Source: Tubulanus polymorphus (taxonomy: Eukaryota; Nemertea; Palaeonemertea; Tubulaniformes; Tubulanidae). From it: a stretch of 64,000 nt of DNA. The notes under the pieces were generated by a model, which saw only the letters and a list, made by a program, of their open reading frames with translations, was not told the origin of the DNA and searched no databases. Below are positions 1 to 11,518 of the stretch, piece by piece. The position numbers and the translations under genes were made by a program. The DNA lies in assembly GCF_964204645.1 (NCBI RefSeq), contig NC_134036.1, positions 5,839,600-5,903,599 of the forward strand. Direction: 5' to 3'. Positions within the stretch are counted from its first letter, which is position 1. The number at the start of each line of letters is the position of its first letter.

Positions 1-120
1 GCAATTGCAAACATCGATGGGGTCGACAACGTTACTACCGATGAAACGACCGCCTTCAAGCGCAGCAACGCGACGATGGCTACGTGGCGAAATGCCCGGC
101 CACGAAATGTGCCCACACAC
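1..120 (+). other. possible 3' end of an upstream coding exon
   Basis: The first ~110 bases are open in frame 1, and most codons end in C or G, as in the AP3S and CDO1 exons nearby. The base composition then turns AT-rich. This could be the tail of a gene that starts before the window, but no domain or splice site supports it, and frames 2 and 3 are also partly open. I cannot name a family. Confidence 0.2.
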
Positions 121-2200
121 AACATAAAAGAACGTTATGATTCTCGTATGCATTTAACGGTTTTCCTGCTTCAATATGATAATTTCTATGTAAACAAGTT
201 GAAGTTATGCACCGTGTTATTTAAGTCGCGTTCTCGAGTTAAATGGCGCATATTACATAGATGACATATAAATGAAGGTTCAAATAACAAAAATACAGAA
301 ATATATCATGTAATAGCGTTTTGGGGTACAGCGTTTTAATTAGTCAGCGAACTTCACGGGACCAGCAAATATTTTCTATTACCGATAGGACGTTATACCA
401 GGTATGACATTAGTCAGAGTTTCCTACTTTGGATGAAATTCTATATTTGTTATATAAACATGCACATATATTATAATGAAAAGAAAACAACTGACAATTC
501 GACGTTTCCAACGCCCAATTCTATGGGGTCATTCACAGAAACCAACTTCATTTTCCATAGAATTGGCTGGAAATTCTCAAATACGTGTAGTATTTTCAGT
601 ACAATGTATAGGTTTTTACCTAATCGGTATCCAGACAGTCACCTGTTTATGAAGAGCAACGAAGTCTTATGATAACTAGAGTGTTTAAAGCTAATTATTC
701 AATGGATCAAGAAGATAAGCCGTTTTGAAAGAGTTGTTTAGTTAATAGCGTTTTATATGTTTTATATATTGATGTTCGTTTTTACTGTATATATCCAAGT
801 TGAATATTCCGTTTTATCAGTGTTAGTTATTCTACACCGGTTTTCTGTTTGTTAATGAATTTTTTTGTAATCAATAATGTTGAGCAGGGGCGCCCCCATC
901 CTCGCTCGCCATGGTTTGATTGCCCCCCCCCCCTAAGGACTTCGTGCCACCAGCTATTCCGCTAGATGGCGTGCGGTAACAGTGCGTCAACCCCGTCAAA
1001 ATCAAGTTCATCTTCAATTAATTTTCATCTAGATGTTTAGCCTCCCTCATCAGAAATTAGGCAAATCACTGCTCTTGATAGATAAACTCAGATAATCTTA
1101 AGGTTCATATTTAAGGTGGTTTTTACTGATCACCAATCAAAGAATTTAAGAAATTATGGATAGACTTTAATTGAATGTTAGAAGAAATTCGGCAGTTGTT
1201 GTCTGAGTGACCAATAGCGACACCTGGTAAATCCTCGGTTGCCTTAAGTGGAATCCTCGATTGCCACAGTGGAACACAGTCCTCATTAAGCCAATCGGAT
1301 GCGTTATTTTTTCACCGGCGGATTTGCATTATCAAAACAACGCGTCCGATTGGCTAGATGTATAGACTGGTGGGCGCTGTCGAACTCGCCGAAGTCGCTG
1401 TTACTGCAAATCTGTACTCACAAATAGATAGGACTTCGGTAATGCGACAACTTTATCCAAGGCTAAAAAGATTGCTACCTCTCGTTTCTACGCTCTGTTG
1501 TTCGAACCCCTGCCGAGGGAGGATGGCACTAATCCCAGGCAATCGACTCCGCCGTGGCACGCGCCTGATAAATGTACGAAATTTCCTTCGAAAATGTTGT
1601 GCACCCGTGTCGTGAAACAGATTATAGTCGAATCCGTAAAATTTCAGCTATATGAAAATAACGACGATTTTTATTTGAATGTTACCAAACCCTATGTGTA
1701 CTATTTACATATATATTTGTACTCGATCCTATCAAATAAAAAGAATCAATGTTGCTTTTTTCGATGGAACCTTTTGAATTGAATTTGATTTCGCACAGTG
1801 AGTTTCGAGTGTCCGATCTGGCCGGGCACCCCTAATATGTTGAGGTCCGTTGAAATTCCATCTTCAAATATTCCGGGGCGGTGGATATATTACGAAGACA
1901 GATCAAACCTACAAGGTAGAACAAGTGAAGAAATTTTAAAATTCTGTTGTTGCAAATTGCCACCCACATTGCCACCGCGACGTGCCTTGTTTTTTACTAA
2001 TTTTAGAAGATTTAAAATCGTGTCCGGCATGTACAACGCAATTGCGGCGAAGCTTAGAAAAAAGCCCTAAATTTCATAAATGGACACTCCCTTCCCTTGA
2101 CCCTAGGTACGCCCATGAGGGGTGCTGATTCTTAACTTGAGCCAAAGCCGTCTAATGAATTGTAGCCGAAACCCAGGCGCTCGGAGCCGGAGCGTGCGGA
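121..2200. other. spacer with repeat relics, no gene seen
   Basis: AT-rich spacer without convincing coding sequence. Around 1345-1560 it carries a degraded copy of the terminal repeat of the foldback element found at 11.9-13.0 kb (shared GATTGGCTAGAT start followed by an ACTGGTGG stretch). An inverted pair of short segments around CCAATCGGATGCG (about 1284-1298) and CGCGTCCGATTGG (about 1341-1353) flanks a small AT stretch. The short open frames here have no codon bias. Confidence 0.5.
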
Positions 2201-2418
2201 TGCGTTCAATAAAATTTAATTTGTGCGTGAATTTAGCGCTAGACGTCGCGCGTCGAGAAACGACCCGCGCCGACTTACGTCGAGCGGCCGCCTCGACGTT
2301 TTACTTCCGGGTTCGCGATTTTTCAGATTTCGACGATTTTTTCGGTAATTTTCGGAGATTTTCGGGCGAATCAACGAATTTGCGAATCGAACCGGCTGCG
2401 TTCGGCATCAACGGGAGA
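2200..2418 (+). promoter_or_regulatory. probable AP3S promoter and 5' UTR
   Basis: A local GC-rich, CpG-rich patch (GCGCGTCGAG, CGACCCGCGCCG, CGAGCGGCCGCC) interrupts AT-rich sequence directly before the AP3S start codon. This is the usual look of a TATA-less housekeeping promoter and 5' leader. The transcription start cannot be fixed from sequence alone. Confidence 0.4.
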
Positions 2419-2487
2419 ATGATTAAGGCGATTCTTGTGTTCAACAATCACGGCAAACCGCGACTATCGAAATTCTACCATCATTAC
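2419..2487 (+). CDS. AP3S: AP3S exon 1
   Basis: Residues 1-23, ending KFYHHY before donor GTGAGT, phase 0. The ATG is the first in frame and gives the universal sigma-chain start MIKAIL. Confidence 0.95.
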
Positions 2488-5400
2488 GTGAGTAGTATAC
2501 AGTTAATTAATTCTCCCTACCCAAGGACAAAACGCCAACAATATTACTCCTCCAGCGCACAGGGGCTCGTATTTGAAGTTTGGGGGTGAACTGTAGCTTA
2601 GATCATCCAATATTCAAGGTACTATGTTTATAAAAAGAAAAGGGTGGAAACTCGTATGACAGACACTTCGATTTAAAATCGCTATTACTCAACTAATAAA
2701 ATATCCTAAGGATTTCTGTGAAATCCGTTTTAAATTGTTCAAAACATTATCCTATATTTTCTGAATGTGTCTACTTGAAGGCCATTTGATAACGTTTCAC
2801 CTCTCGAAATCATGATTAAACGTGTCGGTGACCCCCAAAATATCCCGTATGGCAATTGCTGTGGCAGCAAAATCCACTACCTATGCGTACTATTCGCTGA
2901 TAAATTGATTTTAACGAAAGTATGGACCAAAACGTCGCACGTAGAGACGGTGTGGCCGACATAAGTGTAAGGGTTTTACTAAAGCCTCAAATTTGCTTAA
3001 GCCCGGCGCACACGAGGCAATTTTTAGTTGCCGGTTGCTGCGACCGATTTCTAAGCAACCGATGAGCATTTTTCCGTCGCCTAATATCAAACATGTTTGA
3101 TATTGGGCGACACAGAGCAATTCATTTCGACAACGAGCAATCGCTGTCGCCCCTTGCCGCAGACGAGCGATTTTTTCGTTCGAAGCCGAGCAATTCGGAC
3201 GGTTGCTCGAGAATTGCTCGAAACTGGCCCGTGTGCGCCAGGCTTTACAAAACCACTGAATTAAAGTTTTACCGAGATAAACAGTTCCAATTTAGGAGAC
3301 ATGTGTAAATTGGATGGATATGTCAGTGATTTGCAGATGCTTCCTTGAAATTTGAAATTTTTTTCCTTTAAACATCCTTATATCCTGGAATGACAAATGT
3401 GTGGGGACCGAAGTTCACGGATCCTGTTAGCCTAGATCTTTGGCAGTAAGCCTCAACTCGATAGACCTAAACAATGACAATTCCACCCTAGTGTGTTGAA
3501 TAACGGGAGTAGCTACCACTATAGCGCGTCTACACCGCGGTGCGGTGTACCATTAGTTACTGATATTTCACTATATTTGACGGGTGCTGCCATCTTTCAA
3601 TAGAGATAAAGACTAATTACATTAGTACACCGCAGTGCCGCGTACTAGCAAAATTCATCACCGATTTAATGTATAAATCATACACCGTACTGCGGTGTAG
3701 ACGCACTGACAGGGTTAACCGAAGATCAATACATTCTGATAGGCCTATCCGTACGATAGATGCGGACTGCTCGAGCTTTGACGCATAAATCTATTCATTG
3801 TCATTTTATTTTCTAGTCCGAAGACACGCAACAACAGATCATACGAGAAACGTTTCAACTCGTCTCGAAACGAGATGACAATGTTTGCAATTTCCTCGAG
3901 GGTGGCACGTAAGTGATGATCTACCCTTTCCTTTCAACCGCTGGGACCCGCTTAACCTCAACTGCCGTAGCGAAGAAACGCTCACCCCTTACCCAGCGTT
4001 GGAACGGCTGAGTTTGTAGCGTCATCTCCAGTCCTCGCTTGCCAGGGTTGGACTGAATTACGCAGAATTTATGCGTTAGGAGTTCGCGGGGCTGTTGAAA
4101 CAGTGGCGGGACAAACGTATGTTTGAACACTTCGCGCAATAATCGCTTGCCAGGGTTTGATCGCCTCCCGCTGTTGCGCAAAGAGTTAGTCATATTTCTC
4201 ACTGGCCACATTAACTTTCACGGTTGTTTATACATTTCTCTACGAACTTATGTTCCCGCCGGCTGATAAAGAGTTTTTACATAGAAATTCGACCCGCGGG
4301 ACCACGTTTTGGTCTGGAATTAAGTTAGAATACGGATAGGGATCCCCCCCAAAAAAAAAAATCCCCTAAAATTCTGGAAAGACCAATCTGTAGGAACCAT
4401 TTAGGCCTGTACAGCTTTAATGGTAAGTGGATTAACCAAGGTTGACTTTATGAAGATTATTTCATTAATATTTTGTTCACTCGACAAAATGCGGAGTGTC
4501 TCATAACTAAACTGAAGGCTGAGTGTTTAAAATGTATTTAGTTACGAATTCTTATTTGATTCGACCTGATTTCTGAAACTTCATGGGATCGGCGTGCAGC
4601 ATAGATATTTATGTATTCTGTTTATTTACCATATTCGTTGCCTTATTCCAATAAAATACCGCTCATAAGCCACGTGCATGCGTGCCTAGAACCATAAGTT
4701 AAAAAAAAATCCAAAGATCGGATTTTTCGATCTTAAACGGTTAGCAATTTTCGATGTGGAACGACCTCGAGGATCGGTTCTCGAACCACACTCGAACGTG
4801 GTGAACAGATGATAAGATAAAAACCCACTATTTAAAAATAAAAAGAAATCTAAAATCGAGAATTTATTTATTGAAACAATCCAAAATATAAGAACACGAC
4901 GTTTCGATCTCGCACTACAGAACATCGTCAGGTTCTTTTAATTTTTGAATAGTGGGTTTTTATCTAACAGCCTCTAGGATCCTCGAATCACGGTCGTGGT
5001 CGTTGAACGGTGTCTCCCTTACCACGTGAATACTTTTCCCGGCTTTCGGTCGTGTATAATCAATTGTATCGGCCTACATTGCGCTATCAGATGTGGTCAT
5101 TTTAGTCTAGTTACTAGTCTAAAATGACCAGTACACTAGCCCGGTAAGAATGACACTCGGTAGTGGGGAACAGGCGTTCGTTTTAACCCTTTCAGTGCTG
5201 ACTAGTGGATACCCTAAAGTGCTGGAGATTATTTGAAAATTTTTAAAAATTCCACCCTAATGTGTTGATTAACGGGAATACCACTATATTGCGTCTACAG
5301 CACGGCGCGGTGCGCGCGCGGTGCGCGCGCGGTGTATGGTTGGTTACTAGTATTTAACTGTTTGACAGGTGCTGCCATCTTTCAATAGAGATAAAAACTA

Positions 5401-8400
5401 ATAACTAATTACATCAATACACCACAGTGCGGTGTACTAGCAAAATACAGTGCGGTGTAGACGCACTGAAAGGGTTTAAGCGACCATTTTAGTTCAGTCG
5501 AGGACGTGTCCTGGGACCTGATTGACGGACAGTGTCTATTAACGGTTGGTACAATTCGAATCGGGACACGGAATCGGGGGGGGGATGTGCGAAAGGAGAT
5601 TATGAACCCCGGACGTTGAATATTCGATCACGCCGATAGTTTATTTTCCTGACAATTTCGAAGCTTTAACTATGCCCCATCACCAGAGGAACAAAAACAA
5701 ATTTACAGACCTTTTACAGACCTAACTGTGGGTTTTTATTTGTTAACTCTACACCGAGATAGATATCGGTTAATCGCAGTCACTGCGGTATTATCTTTAA
5801 CCCGGGGGTTAACTCGAAAGGAGATAATGAACCCCGGACGTTGAATATACGATCAGGCCGCGTTTCGTCGATCACACCGACGCCGCATAACTCTCAGAGC
5901 CGTCTTTCTGAACGCGCTATTCACGATGCAGTACAAGAAAAAATTCGACGTCGAATTCGACATCGGGAACAACGCGCTGAACGTCGGATTGGCGTACGCG
6001 TGCCACACTAACGGTAAACCGGGCAAATTCTTGAAATGTGTCGCCATTTGACGATGTACCGACGAAATCGAGCCGGGCGTTTCGAAAACCAGAAAAACCA
6101 GAACGATCGATATCGCCATTTTCGTCGCTTTGACGTCGATGTTTCGGTTCTTGTCTTCGCCGCCGTGCGTCGTGAGATCTTCTTTGCGTTTATTCCGAAT
6201 TCGTCGCAGTTGTATTACCATGATCGTGTTGAAAATGATCAGTAATATAGTCGGTAGATATTCTTTCGCGATCGGCCCGTAGATGGAAAAAATCGCCTCG
6301 AAAAGCGCTTTCAAGCGCTGACTCTTTTTTTTTACGGAGATCCATTTGCGGACGATTCGTGCAGACGTCCCAGAAGTAAACAATTTCGACGGTGTCGAGA
6401 TAAGGGCTGTACATCGCTGCGGAGAATAGGAAAACGAAAACGATCGCGACGTTGATTCGAAATTTCGTGATATGTCGTTTGGCGAAAAACGGAAACAAAA
6501 TCGACAGAGTCCGTTGCGCGACGACGCCGACGGTTAACCAGTTGCGCGTCAACTGCGATCCGTATCGCGGCACGTGGGCTATGACGTAAAGCCACGGCAT
6601 GTAACTCGAATGCCACGGTACTTCGAATATGAACCGCCCTTGTATCAGCCACGCCAGTAGATAGCGCACGGGTCCTTGTACGCCGCGCCAAATCAGAAAC
6701 ATGATGTCCCAAAAAGCCAAACAGCGCAGGAGATAAAACGACACGTGCGTTGAACTCTGTACTCGTAACGTAACGATAATCACAACGTTCAACGCGATGC
6801 CCAGTGTCATGATCGGGAAGCCTCCGAAAATGTTTACGTATATGCCGTAAGTCGCGCGCGGCGATATCACGCCGCAGTAACCGCGATAGCTACGTTCGTA
6901 GCCGAACGAGTCATCGTCGAGCGGCGCCGACGCGGTAGTCGTTGAGGTTAAGTTTGCGCGCGCGTTCATAGTTAGGACGATAACGCGGTCCCGTCTACGC
7001 TCTCCGTCGACCAAACCCTAATTAGCGCGCCGTATCACTATCCGCGTCTGTGTATCGCGAAGTCGTTAGAAAACGAATTCACTCGGCGATCCAATTAAAA
7101 CTTTTTTTAAAATACAGCAGAGCTGTTAAATATTCAGACTAATATATAAACATATATCATTAATTAATGATGTACGCGCACAAGTCCCCGTGGTAAACCG
7201 ACGGTTAAACTGCATTCCTCGACATAAAGGATGTAATCAGCCATCATCGTTTAGAACTGTCTTCTGTTAACAGTGACCTCGGAATTTCCCTAGCAATGGA
7301 CCGGGCTAGGCCGGACACCGGTGCACTTTAAGCGGATAGAGTCTCCACTGATCACTTGTGTCACCACACTTACAAACTTCGTAAGTCACCCTAACTCTAT
7401 GGTCCAGTGGTAGACTGGCTTTGCTTGTCAGAGGCTTGGGTTTGGCTAGCTGGCCTATATTATAGGTCTATTTATTGACCTGCATTTTGGTGCCAAAACT
7501 CTGGCTTTGTATGTCAGAGGCTAGCTGAAGGGTAGCAAGGGTAGCTGACCTATATTAGGCTATAGGTATTGACCTACATTTCGGCACCAAAACTGGTTTG
7601 GCTTGCCAGAGGCTGAGGTTAGGCTAGCCGACCTATAATTCTACTAATTCTACTAATTGACCTACATTTTAGTGCCAAAAGACCTGAACTTGAGGCTGCA
7701 TTCAATATCCTGTTTTCGATTCCATTTTGGTTAGAAAAACTTTTATTGTTTAGAATTAACAACAAACATTCATCGAAAGCTAAGAATCCGTGGTTTGATC
7801 ATCGGGGGGGGGGGGGGCTGGGGGGTTAGTGGTAGGTCTAAAGGCATTGGTCATTTTGTATGATTACGTTTGCTACATCTAGCTGGAAGCTGGGGCTGAT
7901 TCTCGATAGAATCATCGACTGTGGTGTAGATGTTTTTCGACGATCTTAATTCACCCTTTAGATTTAAGATATTTATAGCGAAATTCCATTTTAGATTTAG
8001 CGATCGCATATGGCGTCTGGTGGCAAAAAAATCGTAACAATCTCGAGACGTAAAACGATTTTTTAAGATATCATTAAAGAAAAAAACCACTGCATGGGAT
8101 TCCTGTGATGATATTCTCAGAAACCCAGGTGCCGGTTTAATAGACTGTGGTATTATCTAATAAACCCTCAGGTCTGTAAAACAGTTTATTTTCCTGAGAG
8201 TTTCGAAGCTTTAAGCCCCGTCATCAGAGGAACAAAAACAACTTTACAGACCTTTTACAGACCTAACTGTGGGTTTTTATTTGTTAACTCTACACCGAGA
8301 TAGATATCAGTATATTGCAGTCACTGCGGTATTATCTTTAACCCCGGGGGTTAACTCGATTAATTTTCAATTGAGTTAACCCCCGCGCTAAAGCTAATAC

Positions 8401-11400
8401 CAGTCTAAAAAAACTGGCCATGATTTTTAATACGGTAGATCACACCACTTATGAAAATCGCTCATCGGCGCCGCGTTGATCCCGAATTGTTTTCGTTCGT
8501 TTCAATCCGCTAGATCGACCTCGCGAATTCTCATTATAGGCTAATATTTAAGTTCGTTTCCGTTACAGGCTGATAGGTGGCTCTGATTACAAGCTAATCT
8601 ACCGTCATTACGCGACGTTGTATTTCGTTTTCTGCGTCGACTCGTCGGAAAGCGAACTCGGTATTCTCGATCTGATTCAGGTGAGTAATGATACCTCGCC
8701 CAAAACCTCACCCTGCTACCCATCCCCGATTCCGCCCCTCAGCCCCCTCCTACGGCCAGTCTCGGAGTAATCAATCTGATTACTCCAAGGGCCAATAGAC
8801 AGAGCTCTCGTGGGTATTATTTTTAACTTTTTTATTTCTAAAGTTTTGAATAATGCGATTTTAAAGTTAAACTGCCGACTAAAATCTCTGATTTGACTGT
8901 ATAGGGGGCCTATACGGCATATTGTTTATTGTTTGGCCGAAAATAAGGTGATATGGTACCGATTATGAAGTACTGTTTGCCCGCTTTGTCTTGAGTACAT
9001 TCCTTCAAGAAAAAACGATTAAGAAATTTTTAGGTAGCTGAGCCCGCGAGGGGTCACAACACCTGAAACCCCCAATCCGGATCCGCACCATAGTCAATCC
9101 CCTAGTACTACTATCTTGCTATTTATTCTAAATCCGGTTAACCCTTTCAGTGCTGACTAATCAATACCCTATAGTGCTGGAGATAATTTGAAAATTCTAA
9201 AAAATTCCACCCTAGTGTGTTGAATAACGGTTAATACCACTATAGTGCGTCTACACCGCGGCGCGGTGTATCGTTAGTTACTTACATTTCCCTATGTTTG
9301 ACAGGTGCTGCCATTTTTCAAGAGAGATAATTACTAATTACATCAATGCACCATAGTGCGGTGTACTAATAGCATTCATTAGCAAAATCCATCATTGTTG
9401 ACGCACTGAAAGGGTTAACACGGCTACTCTGCGAATCTTCTAGTACATATGTACTAACGGAACGTGGTCTGTTTTTTTTTTACAGGTGTTCGTCGAAACG
9501 TTGGACAAATGCTTCGAAAACGTCTGCGAGTTGGACCTGATCTTCCACGTCGATAAGGTACGTTCATTCGCGCGCCGGTACCGCCGGTTCGACGGTTCGT
9601 TGTCACCAGCTGCCATGGCGCGAAACCCGGCCACTCTAGATCAAGACTGACGCGGGAAAACTTGTAACACCGATCCCGTTGCTCGTCGTATAATCGCTGA
9701 GGCGAATTTCGCGGAAAAACTATCGACGGAAAAACCCGGGCTAAAATAAAACGGGATTCCGATCGCCTAATGATGACATCATCTAAGCTCGGCATGTAGC
9801 TGCGCACTCGGTCTGGCGTGGCAGGGATTCGCACCGTGGCGAGTCTTGGTGCCAAAAGGTTGAATTTTTCAAAAAAGTGCAAATCATTTACTGCATAACA
9901 CTTAACCCTTTCAGTGCTGACTAATTGATACCCTATGGTGCTGAAGATAATTTGAAAAAATTTTAAATTCCACCCTAGTGTGCTGAATAATTGGAATACC
10001 ACTATAATGTGTCTAGACCGCGGTGCGGTGTATCATTAGTTACTTTTTTGGACTTAAGACTCGACTATGGAACCGGCCCCAGAGTCTGTAGATTTAAGAC
10101 ATTGAAAAATTGAACCAATCTGAATGCAGAATTTATCTCGGAACTCGCAATTGTGAAACAGGTCTTTCATTATCGCGAGTTTTTGTGTTTATAGTAACAG
10201 TTTTTTTGTGTGTATAGTATTTTTTTGTGCCTACAGTAAAATGTAACGTGTGAAAAACTAGATAAATGTAAGTTCTATGACTAATGGGGTAAAAGATAAA
10301 ATCCAATCCTGAATTGCAATAGATAGCGACTGATTTTCATTTTTCGATTCTATGTGATTAGTTTTTTCGTCGATTAATCTCTGTTTTTCGTGTAGGTACA
10401 CTATATTCTGGGCGAGTTGTGTATGGGCGGCATGGTGCTCGAGACGAACATGACCGAAATACTCACGCGATACGACGAGCAAATCAAACTCGAAAAACAA
10501 GAGGTACGTACGCGATGCCGCCGCCGCGAAGACATTCGTTTATCTCGACTGTGTTTCGAGAGCACGTTGGGTAGTCTAGCTCGGTTAGTTTTTGGTAGAA
10601 CATCATACCTGATATAGTTCTACAAAGGACCATAATCGACGCGCAGTTGAACGAAATCATCAGGATTATTAACCATTTTTATACCGTTTTTTGAAGCATT
10701 GCTGAAAATTCTTCGTTGAATGAAGTCGACTCGTCATAGAAACGAGACACTATTTTTCTTAATTATATCAAGTTTAACGATATGATTTGAAATTGATACT
10801 GTTGAACATTCGAATCATGGAGTCACTTTTATCTTTGCAACCCCGTTCAAAGAACACTTTTTTTACAATGCTTCGATATATGGTAAAAATCGATGTTGTA
10901 GTAAAATTGCCCATCCGGGCCGAGCGTATTAAGACCTATGTCAGGTAGGGTATGTGCTACGCCAAAACTGACAATGAGCTAGGCCACCCAACATTCTCTC
11001 GAGCGAAGTTCGAATAGACATCAAAGTCGGCAGACCTGACTGTGAGTAGTATTTGCAGTCTTGTAGCATCACTGACTTAACGGGCGGGGGGGGGTGTGGA
11101 GAGGTTTCTTACAATTCACCCTATTTGGGGGGAGGTTTCCTCACAATTCACCCTATGGGGGGGGGGCAGACTTAGATCATCCAGTATGCGAAGCACTTCC
11201 TAGTACCTGCAACAATACTGGATTATCTAAGCTTCCCCCCCAAACTTCAGACACGAGTTCCCGCAGGGGGTACACAGTTTTCGAAAAAAAATTTCGCCTA
11301 CTTGTTGACTTGACCCGTTCGTTGTCCCTCCGCGCGAAGCGGGCCTCTCGCACTTCCACTACCTCAAACCTCTAGCGCCGTGCCAGATTCCTCTACTTCC

Positions 11401-11448
11401 TTACATCTGTATCCACTGTGTGCGTGTGAATCGAACCGCTTGTTTCTC

Positions 11449-11518
<70 letters not shown>

